Below, one piece after another: positions 42,107-51,362 of a stretch of DNA of 64,000 bases (position 1 is its first letter; each line of letters opens with the position of its first letter). The position numbers and the translations under genes are program-made. The notes below the pieces were generated by a model. That model was not told where the DNA came from. It did no database searches and worked only from the letters and a program-made list of their open reading frames with translations. Source of the stretch: Amycolatopsis roodepoortensis. GTDB lineage: Bacteria > Actinomycetota > Actinomycetes > Mycobacteriales > Pseudonocardiaceae. The stretch lies in assembly GCF_014873915.1 (NCBI RefSeq), contig NZ_JADBEJ010000005.1, positions 496,001 through 560,000 of the forward strand, given 5' to 3'.

Positions 42107-42874
42107 ATGCCCGAAGCACCCGAGGAACAGTGGCGCACCTATGACGAGTTCGCCGCCGGAATAGCCACCTACCGCCTGCCGAACGCGGACCTGTCGGGAC
42201 GCGAGCTCACCGTCACCCTCGACGACGGGAAGACGCTCGCGCTGCGGTTCGAAGACGCTGAAACCGTCACCTGCAACGGCATCAAGGATCCCTACGACGC
42301 GGTCGCCGTCCGGGAAGACGTCTTCTTCGTCAATCTCCCACACACCAGCGTCGAAGGGGAAGCCCTCACCGTCGTCTTCTCCACGACGACACATCGCGCG
42401 CTCGCCGTGCGTTCGGTGATCGGCGCCGAAGACGTCGAAGGCGTTCCCCGTGTCTCCCAGACGTTCTGGTCCGGCACGACCGACGCGGGGACGCCGACCG
42501 GCGAGGTGCCGGGTCCGTCGCGCGACCTGATCGGGAAGCGCAACATCTACCGCTACAGCCCCGAACATCTCTACGAGCACGTGTACGTGTCCTCACAACG
42601 TTATGCCTGGCAATGCCTCGAAGGCGTGCAGCGCGGTCACGGGGACATGGACCTGTCGACGGTGTGGAAGTTCCAGGACGGGCTCTACCTGTTCTGTTTC
42701 CGCGAATTCCGCATCGCCGTCGCCAGCGTGTGGCTGCACGACCTCGGTTACGCGCTGAAGACCACCGGCGTCTTCCTCGGCCTGACCGGCGACGGCCGGT
42801 CGGAACATTCCCGCGCGGGCGGGCACATCTACCCACTCGGCGCCGTCGCCTATCCCGACGCGCAACCGGTCTAA
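42107..42874 (+). CDS. moaF: MoaF family protein (paralogue 1)
   Basis: 255 residues. MoaF-type proteins are named after the Klebsiella monoamine regulon and have no established molybdenum role. Both MoaF proteins of this window share the pattern YEHVYxSxxxYxWQCL (here residues about 160-175) and a preceding beta-rich half with an acidic DDGKTLALRF-like strand. They may bind an amine or small ligand. It follows the FeaR-like gene by 40 bp and precedes an NTF2-like gene and the importer genes on the same strand. Confidence 0.82.
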   Translation: MPEAPEEQWRTYDEFAAGIATYRLPNADLSGRELTVTLDDGKTLALRFEDAETVTCNGIKDPYDAVAVREDVFFVNLPHTSVEGEALTVVFSTTTHRALAVRSVIGAEDVEGVPRVSQTFWSGTTDAGTPTGEVPGPSRDLIGKRNIYRYSPEHLYEHVYVSSQRYAWQCLEGVQRGHGDMDLSTVWKFQDGLYLFCFREFRIAVASVWLHDLGYALKTTGVFLGLTGDGRSEHSRAGGHIYPLGAVAYPDAQPV

Positions 42875-42883
42875 GGAGCCCCA

Positions 42884-43276
42884 GTGTCCAATCTAGACAT
42901 CATCGCCGCGCACTACGCCGCGAGCGACCGGGGAGATCTGGCGGGCATGCTGGCCCCGCTCGGTCCCGCGACGACGTGGACGGAGGCGGCCGGTTTCCCT
43001 TACGCCGGAACGTACACCGGCCCGGAAGAGGTACGCGACAACGTCTTCGGCGCGATCGCGAAGGACTGGGACGGCTACACCTTCACCCTCGGCGACCTTC
43101 ACGACGCCGGTGACACGGTGATCGGCATCGGGACCTATCAGGGCAAGCACCGCGAGACCGGCCGCTCGTTCACCGCCCGCGTCGCGCATGTGTGGAAGTT
43201 CGACGGCGGCAAGGTCTCCTCGTTCGAGCAGATCGTCGACTCCGTACCCGTCGCCGAAGCCATGGGGAACCGGTGA
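42884..43276 (+). CDS. SnoaL/NTF2-like protein
   Basis: 130 residues from a GTG, 9 bp after the MoaF gene. NTF2-like cone fold: a helical start (LDIIAAHYAASDRGDLAGMLAPLG), a beta-sheet region (TYQGKHRETGRSFTARVAHVWKFDGGKVSSFEQIVD). Such proteins are small enzymes or ligand binders, for example SnoaL cyclases and limonene-epoxide hydrolases. Role in the island unknown; the stop overlaps the binding-protein gene by 4 bp. Confidence 0.82.
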   Translation: MSNLDIIAAHYAASDRGDLAGMLAPLGPATTWTEAAGFPYAGTYTGPEEVRDNVFGAIAKDWDGYTFTLGDLHDAGDTVIGIGTYQGKHRETGRSFTARVAHVWKFDGGKVSSFEQIVDSVPVAEAMGNR

Positions 43277-44451
43277 AACCCGCGCGGCGCCTCGTCGCCC
43301 TCGCCTCGGCCGTCCTGCTCGCCACGGCGGGCTGTGCCGGCTCCGAAAGCGGTTCGAGCGGGCCGATCGTGGTCGGTTCGGTCAACGCGCTGAGCGGCGC
43401 GGCGACGTTCCCCGAGGCCTCCCAGGCGGCCAAAGCCGTCTTCGACGCGGCCAACGCGAGCGGCGGCGTGAACGGCAGGCAGATCCAGTACAAGGCCCTC
43501 GACGACAAGGGTGACCCGGCGGCCGCGGCCGCGGCGGCCCGCGAGGTCGTCGGCCGTGACGAGGCGGTGGCGCTCGTCGGCTCGTCCAGCCTCATCGAGT
43601 GCGAGATCAACAACAAGTACTACGAGCAGCAGAAGATCCTGTCCATGCAGGGTATCGGCGTCGACCCGGCCTGTTTCTCCAGCCCGAACATCGCCCCGGT
43701 CAACGTCGGGCCGTACCACGACATGACGCTGACTCTGCTCTACGGCTCGGAAACGTTGAAGCTGAACGACATCTGCGCGCTGCTGGAGATCGCGGGCAAC
43801 ACGCTGCCGTCGTATCAGGCGGCGATCGACGAATGGTCGGCCATCACCGGCAAGAAGCTCAAGTACCTCGACGCGACCGTGCCCTACGGCGGTTCCGACT
43901 ACACCTCCTACATCGTCAAGGCGCGCAACGCGGGCTGCAAGGCGATCACGGTCAACCCGGTCGAGCCGGATTCCATCGGACAGCTCAAGGCCGCCGCGGC
44001 GCAGGGCTGGAACGACGTCACGTGGCTGCTGCTCACCAGCGTCTACAGCGAGAACTACGCCAAGGCCATCACGAACGCCGGCGCCGGGGTGTACGTGCCC
44101 GCCGAGTTCTACCCGTTCACCGACGCGACCAGCCCGCAGAACAAGGACTGGCGCGAGCTGATGACCAAGAACAACATCCCGCTGACCTCGTTCAGCCAGG
44201 GCGGTTACCTGGCGGCGAAGTACTTCCTCGACGTCATCCGCGGGATCCAGGGTGACATCACCCGCGAGTCGGTGACCAAGGCACTGCGCGAGATGAAGCC
44301 GATCACCGATCCGATGGTCGGGACGCCGTACGTCTTCGGTCCCGGTCAGACGCACCACGACAACACCGCGGGCTGGCCGATCAAGCTCGCCTCCGGCACC
44401 AACAAATGGGAGCTCGTCGCGAACGACTGGCTGCGGATTCCCAAGAAGTAG
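43273..44451 (+). CDS. Substrate-binding lipoprotein of a branched-chain-type ABC importer
   Basis: 392 residues from a GTG overlapping the previous stop. Lipoprotein signal with cysteine at 21 (LLATAGC). Peripla_BP_6 (type I) fold with PIVVGSVNALSGAATFPEASQAAKAVFDAANASGGVNGRQIQ at the start. It captures an extracellular ligand and delivers it to the permeases encoded downstream. A family A palindrome separates it from the permease gene. In this context the ligand may be an amine rather than leucine. Confidence 0.87.
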   Translation: MKPARRLVALASAVLLATAGCAGSESGSSGPIVVGSVNALSGAATFPEASQAAKAVFDAANASGGVNGRQIQYKALDDKGDPAAAAAAAREVVGRDEAVALVGSSSLIECEINNKYYEQQKILSMQGIGVDPACFSSPNIAPVNVGPYHDMTLTLLYGSETLKLNDICALLEIAGNTLPSYQAAIDEWSAITGKKLKYLDATVPYGGSDYTSYIVKARNAGCKAITVNPVEPDSIGQLKAAAAQGWNDVTWLLLTSVYSENYAKAITNAGAGVYVPAEFYPFTDATSPQNKDWRELMTKNNIPLTSFSQGGYLAAKYFLDVIRGIQGDITRESVTKALREMKPITDPMVGTPYVFGPGQTHHDNTAGWPIKLASGTNKWELVANDWLRIPKK

Positions 44452-44467
44452 GTCGTACTGGCCGGGT

Positions 44468-44513
44468 CTCGTGAGTGGTAAGGGCGGTTAGAACCGTCCT
44501 TACCACTCACGAG
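44468..44513. repeat. 46-bp palindrome, 22-nt arms (family A, copy 2)
   Basis: CTCGTGAGTGGTAAGGGCGG and its complement around AG, with one mismatch. It lies inside the transporter operon, between the binding protein and permease genes, where it could cap the 3' end of an abundant binding-protein transcript or attenuate downstream transcription. Confidence 0.85.
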
Positions 44514-44536
44514 CTCCCCTCATACAGGAGGATTCG

Positions 44537-45397
44537 ATGCTGCAGGGAGCGCTGGCAGGCCTGGCCGCCGGCGGACTGTACGCGGTGTTGGCGGTGTGCC
44601 TGACGCTGATGTCGCGCCTGGTGCGGGTGGTGAACTTCGCCCAGTCGGCCACCGGGATGTTCGGCTGCTACGTGGCGGTGTTCTTGTCCGTCCACGCGGG
44701 ACTGCCGACGTGGCTGGCCACGGTGGCGGGAATCCTGCTCGGCGGGCTGCTGAGCGCGCTGCTCGGCTGGATCGTGTCCACCTGGCTCGCCGAGGCGGAC
44801 ACCGGCACCCGCTCGGCGGTGACCGTGGCGGTGCTGCTCCTGCTGATCTCGTTGTCGTTCATCCTGTTCGGCAACAAGCCGCAGCCGTTCCACCCGATCC
44901 TGGACGGTCCGGCGGTCACCGTCGGCGGCGTGGTGATCAGCCAGGTCACCGTGGTCACGGTCGCGCTGGCCGTCCTCGTCGCGGTGGCCAGCCGGATCGT
45001 GCTGAGCCGGACCCCGGCGGGCGTCCAGCTCCGGGCGCTGTCGGAACGCCCGACGACGGCGGAACTGCTGGGCATCCCGGCGAAACGGCTCAGCGTCGCG
45101 GTCTGGGCGGTCACCGGGGTGGTCAGCACACTGGTGATCTCGATCGTGGCGCCGTCGCAGTCCAACGACGCGACGTCGCTGGCGATGCTGGTGGTCCCCG
45201 CGGCCGCGGCCGCCCTGCTCGGCGGATTCCGCCGTCTCGACCTCGCGGTCGCGGGCGGGCTGGGCCTCGGCCTGATCCAGGGCGCGGCCGCACAGGTCGA
45301 CGGCCTTTCGGTGGTGCGGTACTTCCTGCCGTTCGCAGTGATCGTCGCGCTGCTGCTCTGGTCGCAGCGCAAGGAGGTGTGGGATGCGGCTCGCTGA
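44537..45397 (+). CDS. Branched-chain-type ABC permease (LivH-like)
   Basis: 286 residues with about eight membrane helices and the typical N-terminal pattern (LAGLAAGGLYAVLAVCLTLMSRLVRVVNFAQSATGMFGCYVAV) and EAA-like loop (ALSERPTTAELLGIPAKRLSVAVWAVTG). AGGAG precedes the ATG. Overlaps the next gene by 14 bp. One half of the membrane channel. Confidence 0.9.
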   Translation: MLQGALAGLAAGGLYAVLAVCLTLMSRLVRVVNFAQSATGMFGCYVAVFLSVHAGLPTWLATVAGILLGGLLSALLGWIVSTWLAEADTGTRSAVTVAVLLLLISLSFILFGNKPQPFHPILDGPAVTVGGVVISQVTVVTVALAVLVAVASRIVLSRTPAGVQLRALSERPTTAELLGIPAKRLSVAVWAVTGVVSTLVISIVAPSQSNDATSLAMLVVPAAAAALLGGFRRLDLAVAGGLGLGLIQGAAAQVDGLSVVRYFLPFAVIVALLLWSQRKEVWDAAR

Positions 45398-47087
45398 ACG
45401 CGGGATCCCGTTCGCGGTCGCCATCGTGGCGATCGCCGCGGGTTACGGCCTGAGCGTCGGGCTCGACGGGTACTTCGTCTACCTCGGCATGAGCGCCGTC
45501 GTCGCCGGGATCTCCCTGCTCGGGCTCGGCGTGGTGACCGGCAGCGCCGGCATGATCTCCCTGTGCCAGCTGACTTTCGGTGCCGTCGGCGCCTGGACCG
45601 TGTCGGCGCTGAACGAGGCACAGGCTCCCGGCGGATTCCTCACCTGGCTGGTGCTCGGCGGTCTCGCCGCCGGGGTGGTCGGGGTGCTCGTCGGGCTGCC
45701 GGCGCTGCGGCTGCGCGGGATCAACCTCGCCGTCGTCACGCTGGGGCTAGCCGCGGCCGCCGACCTTGCGCTGGTCCAGCTCCAGTTCCCCGGGGTCTCG
45801 AGCGGGATCTCGGTCGAACGGCCGGACGCCTTCTCCGACGACCGGTCCTATTTCCAGCTCGCCGTCGTGGTGCTGGTGCTGTGCTGCCTCGCCGTGTACT
45901 TCCTGCGCCGCGGCCGCTGGGGCAGCGCCTGGCAGGCGGTGGCGTTCTCCGAACGCGGCACGGCGGCCGCGGGCACGAGCGTGCGGATGTCGAAGCTGAC
46001 CGCGTTCGCGGTGAGCGCCACCCTCGGCGGGATCAGCGGCGGCCTGCTCACCGGGCAGGTCGGGCTCGCCTTCCCGGCGAGTTTCACCGCGATCCAGTCG
46101 CTGGCGCTGTACGTGCTGGCGATCATGTCGGGCGCGCACCTGATCGACATGGCCGTGTTCGGCGCGGTGCTGTGGGTCGGCGTTCCGGAACTGCTCAAAC
46201 GCTGGGGAATCCCGCAGGACTGGGGTTTCGTGGTGTTCGGTGTGCTCGGCGTCCAGGCGCTGGCCAGTGGCGGGAACCTGGGCACCACGGTGCGCCAGGT
46301 GTGGTACCGGCGGGCCAAGAAGGAACCGGCGAGACTCGATCTCGCGGCCGGTACCTCGGTCATCGAAGCCAAGACGCCCGGTCCGCCGGTGCTCACCGTC
46401 CGCGGGCTGAGCGTGAACTTCGGCCACGTGGCGGCACTGTCCTCAGTGGACATATCGGTCCCGGAGCACGGGGTGCTCGGCGTCATCGGGCCGAACGGCG
46501 CGGGCAAGTCGACGCTGGTCGACGCGATCAGCGGCTTCCTGCCGAACGCCGAGGGCTCCGTCGAACTCGGGGGCGTCCCGCTCACCGGGTCACCGTCGAA
46601 CCGGGCCCGCGCCGGGTTGCGCCGGACGTTCCAGCAGGACCGCGTCCCGCCGGGGCTGACGGTCGGGGCGTATCTCAAGTTCCTCGCCAGGCGGCGGCTC
46701 ACCGCCGACGAGATCGGCGACGCCCTGGACTTCTTCGGCTGCCCCGCCGCCCGCACCCCACTGTCGCAAGTGGACGTCGGCGCGCGCAGGCTGGTCGAGG
46801 TCGTCGGGCATCTGCTGGCGCGGCCGCGGGTCCTGCTGCTCGACGAGCCCGCCGCGGGTCTTCCGCACGAAGAACACGTCGCGTTCGGGGAACGACTGCG
46901 CCAGGTTCCCGCCCGGTTCGGGGTGTCGGTGCTGCTCATCGAGCACGATCTCGACCTGGTGCGCTCGGTCTGCGACACGATCACCGTCCTCGACTTCGGC
47001 CGTGTGCTGGCCTCCGGCCCCCAGGCCGAGGTGCTCGCCGACCCCGCCGTGCTCAAGGCGTACATGGGTGAAACGGAGATGCTGTGA
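45384..47087 (+). CDS. Fused LivM-LivG: ABC permease joined to ATPase
   Basis: 567 residues. Residues about 1-300 are a LivM-like permease (GLGVVTGSAGMISLCQLTFGAVGAW, and the loop WQAVAFSERGTAAAGTSVRMSKLTAFAVSATLGGISGG); residues about 330-567 are a LivG-like ATPase with Walker A GPNGAGKST near 368 and Walker B VLLLDEPAAGL. Separate genes are usual; the fusion links permease and ATPase in one chain. It overlaps livH-like and livF-like genes. Confidence 0.9.
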   Translation: MRLAERGIPFAVAIVAIAAGYGLSVGLDGYFVYLGMSAVVAGISLLGLGVVTGSAGMISLCQLTFGAVGAWTVSALNEAQAPGGFLTWLVLGGLAAGVVGVLVGLPALRLRGINLAVVTLGLAAAADLALVQLQFPGVSSGISVERPDAFSDDRSYFQLAVVVLVLCCLAVYFLRRGRWGSAWQAVAFSERGTAAAGTSVRMSKLTAFAVSATLGGISGGLLTGQVGLAFPASFTAIQSLALYVLAIMSGAHLIDMAVFGAVLWVGVPELLKRWGIPQDWGFVVFGVLGVQALASGGNLGTTVRQVWYRRAKKEPARLDLAAGTSVIEAKTPGPPVLTVRGLSVNFGHVAALSSVDISVPEHGVLGVIGPNGAGKSTLVDAISGFLPNAEGSVELGGVPLTGSPSNRARAGLRRTFQQDRVPPGLTVGAYLKFLARRRLTADEIGDALDFFGCPAARTPLSQVDVGARRLVEVVGHLLARPRVLLLDEPAAGLPHEEHVAFGERLRQVPARFGVSVLLIEHDLDLVRSVCDTITVLDFGRVLASGPQAEVLADPAVLKAYMGETEML

Positions 47088-47779
47088 ACGCGTTGCGGAT
47101 AGCGGGGCTGACGGTCACCCGCGGTGCCGGGCCGGTGATCTCCGGGGTCGACCTGACCCTGGAACCGGGCCGGATCACCGCGCTCGTCGGCCCGAACGGC
47201 GCCGGGAAGACCAGTCTGCTGGAGGCCGTCTCGGGCGTGGTGCCCGCGTCGGCAGGCACCGTCCACATCGGATCCGACGAGATCACGAAGCACTCGCGGG
47301 TCGCCCGCGCGCGGCGGGGTCTGGCGCATATCGAGCAGGGTCGTGCGGTGTTCGGCGGCCTGACCGTGCTGGAGAACCTGATGCTGACCGCGCGCACCCG
47401 CGCGCGGGCCGACGAACTGTTCGAGCTGTTCCCGGAACTGGAGAAGCGCCGCGATTCGCCGGCGGCGCTGCTCAGCGGAGGTGAACAGCAGATGGTGGTG
47501 CTGGCCCGCGCGTTCGCCGCGCGGCCGTCGTTCCTGCTGATCGACGAGATGTCGCTCGGCCTCGCGCCCGTGGTGTTCACGCGACTGCTGCCGATGGTGA
47601 CGCGGTTCGCCGAGGAGGGCACGGCGATCCTGCTGGTCGAGCAGTTCACGCAGCTCGCGCTCGGCGTGGCGAGCGACGCGCTGGTGGTGTCTTCGGGGCG
47701 GGTGACCTATGCGGGTTCCACGCAGGGCTTGCTGGACTCCCCCGGCACCCTGCACGCGGCCTACCTCGGCGAATCCTGA
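47084..47779 (+). CDS. Branched-chain-type ABC ATPase (LivF-like)
   Basis: 231 residues from a GTG (4-bp overlap). Walker A GPNGAGKTS, signature LLSGGEQQMVVLARAF, Walker B FLLIDEMSLGLAP and His switch VEQFTQL. It completes the importer as the second ATPase. The gene is followed directly by a family B palindrome. Confidence 0.92.
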   Translation: MNALRIAGLTVTRGAGPVISGVDLTLEPGRITALVGPNGAGKTSLLEAVSGVVPASAGTVHIGSDEITKHSRVARARRGLAHIEQGRAVFGGLTVLENLMLTARTRARADELFELFPELEKRRDSPAALLSGGEQQMVVLARAFAARPSFLLIDEMSLGLAPVVFTRLLPMVTRFAEEGTAILLVEQFTQLALGVASDALVVSSGRVTYAGSTQGLLDSPGTLHAAYLGES

Positions 47780-47780
47780 A

Positions 47781-47835
47781 GCGCGTGAAGGCCCCCTTCC
47801 CTCGGCTGAGCCGAGGGAAGGGGGCCTTCACGCGC
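47781..47835. repeat. 55-bp perfect palindrome, 26-nt arms (family B)
   Basis: GCGCGTGAAGGCCCCCTTCC continuing into CTCGGC, a TGA loop, and the exact complement. It starts 2 bp after the LivF-like stop and ends 5 bp before the stop of the convergent SDR gene, so it is well placed as a bidirectional terminator. Confidence 0.88.
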
Positions 47836-47840
47836 ACCTA

Positions 47841-48638
47841 CTAAGAACCCATCCCCGCCCGTTCGAACGCCAGCGTCGGCAGATCGACCGCATGCGCGCC
47901 GCCGTCCGCCACGATCACCGCACCGGTGATGTACGAAGACTCCGAAGAGCCCAGGAACCGCACGATCGACGCGATCTCCTCCGGTTCGGCGGGACGGCGC
48001 AGCGGGACCTCGGCGGTCACGCGCCGGTAGCCCTCGTCGTGTCCGCCGTCGAAGCCCGCCGCCTCGGCGAACTGGTCCATCTCACCGTCCGCCATCGGCG
48101 TGCGCACCCAGCCGGGGCAGACCGCGTTCGCACGAACACCCTTCGGCCCGTAGTCGCGGGCGATCGAGCGCGTCAACCCGATCAGCGCGTGCTTCGCGAC
48201 GGTGTAGCCGGCGACGTTCGGCCCGGCGAACAGCCCGGCCAGCGACGACACGATGACCACCTGGCCGCCGGTCTCGACCAGCGAGGGCAGCGTGGCCCGG
48301 CAGAACACGAAGGCGCTGGACAGGTTCGAGCGCAGCGCCAGTTCCCATTCCTCGTCACCGGTGTCGACCACCGACGACAGGCCGTGGCCGCCGGCGTTGG
48401 CCACCACGACGTCCAGCCTGCCGAACTTGCCGACGATCTCCGCCGTGGCGTTCTCGGCGGCTTCGCGGTCGCTGGCGTCGCAGGCGACGACGTGCGCGCC
48501 GGTTTCGGCGGCCACCTTCTCCAGCGGTTCGAGCCGCCGTCCGAGCACCACCACCTGGGCGCCTTCGTCGGCGTACCGGCGGGCGACCGCGGCCCCGATA
48601 CCGGTACCGCCTCCCGTGATCGCGACAACCTTCTTCAC
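47841..48638 (-). CDS. Short-chain dehydrogenase/reductase
   Basis: 265 residues from a GTG after AAGGA. Classical SDR: cofactor site TGGGTGIGAAVAR, NAGG after strand 4, catalytic Ser in VSSLAG, Tyr/Lys in YTVAKHA. The protein is probably NAD(P)-dependent. It lies with a second SDR gene, transcribed toward the importer genes and divergent from the amine oxidase. It could handle an alcohol or aldehyde arising in this route; that is an inference. Confidence 0.9.
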   Translation of the reverse strand: MKKVVAITGGGTGIGAAVARRYADEGAQVVVLGRRLEPLEKVAAETGAHVVACDASDREAAENATAEIVGKFGRLDVVVANAGGHGLSSVVDTGDEEWELALRSNLSSAFVFCRATLPSLVETGGQVVIVSSLAGLFAGPNVAGYTVAKHALIGLTRSIARDYGPKGVRANAVCPGWVRTPMADGEMDQFAEAAGFDGGHDEGYRRVTAEVPLRRPAEPEEIASIVRFLGSSESSYITGAVIVADGGAHAVDLPTLAFERAGMGS

Positions 48639-48652
48639 TTGCGGAGTCCTTT

Positions 48653-49372
48653 CTAAGCGGGAAAACCGGAGCGGGCCGAGACGCCGAAGTCGGCGAGCAC
48701 GGCCTGGCCGTTGACCGCCCGCGAACGCGCGGACGCGAGGTGGAGCACCTGCCAGGCGACCTCTTCGGGAGCCTGCACCGGGAAGGCGGGATCGTCGAGC
48801 ACGTCGCCGAGATCGCCGCGCGCCATCGGGGTGTCGACCACCGACGGGCAGACGCAGTTCACCCGGACGCCGGGAAGATCGACGGCGAGAGCCCTGGTCA
48901 TCGCGACCACGGCGCCCTTCGAAGCGCAGTACGGGACCATGCCGGGCGCACTGGTGAACGCCGAGTCGCTGGCCAGCAGCACGACCGAGCCACCCGACGC
49001 GGTAAGCCACGGAGCGGCGTGTTTGACCAGCAGGAACTGGCCGGTGACGTTGACGGCCATGAGCGCGGCGAAATCCGCCGCCGAGGTCTCGGTGACCGGT
49101 GTGCCCACCGGGCCGGAGATCCCCGCGCAGCCGACCACCACGTCGAGTCCGCCGAACCGGCTCGCCACGGCGTCGACCGCGGCAGCGATCGACGGCTCGT
49201 CGGTCACGTCGGCCTCGAGCGCCAGGAGACCGTCGGCCAGCGTGGGCACGGGTGCCCGGTCGAGGGCGCCGACCCGCGCGCCCTCGGCGAGGAAGGCCTG
49301 GACGCAGGCAAGGCCGATACCGGACGCCGCGCCGGTCACCAGCACGGCCTTGCCCGCGAAATCCAGTCCCAT
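48653..49372 (-). CDS. Short-chain dehydrogenase/reductase
   Basis: 239 residues from an ATG after GGAGGA. SDR motifs: TGAASGIGLACVQ, CAG (in place of NAG) after strand 4, Ser in LLASDSAF and Tyr/Lys in YCASKGA. It precedes the other SDR by 14 bp in the same transcription unit. The 114-bp gap to the amine oxidase gene is the divergent promoter region. Confidence 0.9.
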   Translation of the reverse strand: MGLDFAGKAVLVTGAASGIGLACVQAFLAEGARVGALDRAPVPTLADGLLALEADVTDEPSIAAAVDAVASRFGGLDVVVGCAGISGPVGTPVTETSAADFAALMAVNVTGQFLLVKHAAPWLTASGGSVVLLASDSAFTSAPGMVPYCASKGAVVAMTRALAVDLPGVRVNCVCPSVVDTPMARGDLGDVLDDPAFPVQAPEEVAWQVLHLASARSRAVNGQAVLADFGVSARSGFPA

Positions 49373-49486
49373 GGCGTCATCCTCCGGTCCGGACCTTTCA
49401 CGGAGGTTGGCCGTCAGTGCACCCTTCTTGTCGGCAGCCGCACGACGGCCTTTCCAGTCCCGGCCGGACCGGCAAGACTGCGAACC

Positions 49487-51352
49487 ATGACCAGGCCGCA
49501 TCCACTCGACCCGCTGACCGCCGACGAACTCACCGCAGGCCGCGAGATCCTGGCCGCCGAAGGCCTGCTCGCCGCGTCCACGCGGTTCCCCGCCGTGCTG
49601 CCGGTGGAGCCCGAGAAAGGTGACGCCGCGCCCGACCGCCGTGTCCAGTACACGTTGCTCGACACCGCGACCGGCCGCGCGCGTGACGTGGTCGTCTCGC
49701 TCGCGAAACGCGAAGTGGTCTCCAGCGAGGACTGTGGCCCAGGTCAGCCCGCGTACCTGTTCGAGGAGTACGACCTCGCCGCGTCGATCACCAAGGCGTC
49801 ACCCGAATGGCAGGCCGCGATGGAGCGGCGCGGGCTCGGCGACCGGATCGGGCACGCCTTCTGCGCTCCCCTGGCCCCCGGTTTCTTCGGCAGGGCCGAC
49901 GAGACCGGCCGGGTCATCCGCTCGCTGACGTTCCTGCGCGACGACGCGTCCGACAGCCCGTGGGCGCATCCGGTCGAGGGCCTGATCGTCCACATCGACC
50001 TGACCGGCCAACGCGTCATCCGAGTGGAGGACGAGGGCGACGTCCCGGTGCCGCCGGAGCACGGCCGCTACGACGGTGTCCCGGCCCGCACCACCCTCAA
50101 GCCGATCGAGATCACCCAGCCGGAGGGCCCGAGCTTCACCGTCGACGGCAACGAGGTCACCTGGGAGGGCTGGAAACTCCGCGTCGGCTTCAACGCCCGC
50201 GAGGGTCTGACGCTGCACCAGGTCTCGTTCCAGGACCGTTCGGTGCTCCACCGGGCCTCGGTACCGGAGATGGTGGTGCCCTACGGCGACACCGCGCCCG
50301 GCCGGTTCTGGATCAGCTACTTCGACGCGGGCGAGTACCTGCTCGGCAAGAACGGCAACGACCTGCGCCTGGGTTGCGACTGCCTCGGCGTCATCCACTA
50401 CTTCCCCGCGTTCGTCGCCGACGACCACGGCCACCCGGTCGAGATCCCGCGTGCGATCTGCATGCACGAGGAGGACTACGGGATCCTCTGGAAGCACACG
50501 GATCTCGACGGCCGCGCCGAGGTCCGCCGCTCCCGTCGGCTGGTGATCTCGTCGATCTCCACCATCGGCAACTACGACTACGGCTTCTTCTGGTACCTCT
50601 ACCTCGACGGCACCGTGGAACTGGAGGCGAAGGCCACCGGAGTCGTGTTCGCCGGCGCCGCGCACCCCGGCACGGAGCACCCGCACGCCAACGAGATCGC
50701 CCCCGGCCTGTTCGCGCCGGTGCACCAGCACCTGTTCTGCGCGCGGCTGGACGTCGCGATCGACGGCGAACGCAACTCACTCGTCGAGGTCGACGTCGAA
50801 CGGATCCCCGTCGGCGAGCAGAACCCGTACGGGAACGCGTTCACCTGGAAGGAAACCCCATTGCGGACCGAACAGGAGGCGCGGCGGTTCGCGGATCCGG
50901 CCAAGGCGCGTGTCTGGGAGATCCGCAGCGCGGACCGGACCAACCGGCTCGGCAAACCCACGGCGTACCAGCTCGTGCCGCGGCCGTCCGCGACCCTGAT
51001 GGCGCAGCCGGAATCGACCGTCCATCAGCGGGCGACGTTCGCCACCCGGCACCTGTGGGCGACGCCGTACCGCGCCGGCGAACGGTTCCCGGCGGGCGAC
51101 CGCCCGAACGCGCATCCGGGTGGTGCGGGCCTACCCGCCTGGACCGCCGCCGACCGCGACCTCACCGACACCGATCTCGTGCTGTGGCACGTGTTCGGGC
51201 CGACCCATATCCCGCGTCCGGAGGACTGGCCGGTCATGCCGGTCGACTACTCCGGTTTCTCCTTGCGCCCCTACGGCTTCCTGGACCGAAACCCGGCCCT
51301 CGACCTGCCTTCCGGCGCTGCCGACGACCACTGTTCCGCCCACGAGCACTAG
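49487..51352 (+). CDS. Copper amine oxidase (topaquinone enzyme)
   Basis: 621 residues, the usual length of bacterial/yeast-type amine oxidases. The TPQ precursor is Tyr363 in TIGNYDYGF, copper ligands are His413 and His415 (HQHLF) and His574 (THIPRPEDW), and the probable base is Asp280 (YFDAGE). The enzyme converts a primary amine with O2 to aldehyde, ammonia and H2O2. No signal peptide is visible, so it is cytoplasmic. No catalase is in the island. It is followed by MoaF paralogue 2, 10 bp away. Confidence 0.95.
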   Translation: MTRPHPLDPLTADELTAGREILAAEGLLAASTRFPAVLPVEPEKGDAAPDRRVQYTLLDTATGRARDVVVSLAKREVVSSEDCGPGQPAYLFEEYDLAASITKASPEWQAAMERRGLGDRIGHAFCAPLAPGFFGRADETGRVIRSLTFLRDDASDSPWAHPVEGLIVHIDLTGQRVIRVEDEGDVPVPPEHGRYDGVPARTTLKPIEITQPEGPSFTVDGNEVTWEGWKLRVGFNAREGLTLHQVSFQDRSVLHRASVPEMVVPYGDTAPGRFWISYFDAGEYLLGKNGNDLRLGCDCLGVIHYFPAFVADDHGHPVEIPRAICMHEEDYGILWKHTDLDGRAEVRRSRRLVISSISTIGNYDYGFFWYLYLDGTVELEAKATGVVFAGAAHPGTEHPHANEIAPGLFAPVHQHLFCARLDVAIDGERNSLVEVDVERIPVGEQNPYGNAFTWKETPLRTEQEARRFADPAKARVWEIRSADRTNRLGKPTAYQLVPRPSATLMAQPESTVHQRATFATRHLWATPYRAGERFPAGDRPNAHPGGAGLPAWTAADRDLTDTDLVLWHVFGPTHIPRPEDWPVMPVDYSGFSLRPYGFLDRNPALDLPSGAADDHCSAHEH

Positions 51353-51362
51353 GAATTCTTCG

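Noticed and set aside
42107-42874. Molybdenum cofactor biosynthesis gene
   Set aside because: MoaF takes its name from the monoamine regulon; no molybdopterin genes are near, whereas a copper amine oxidase is.
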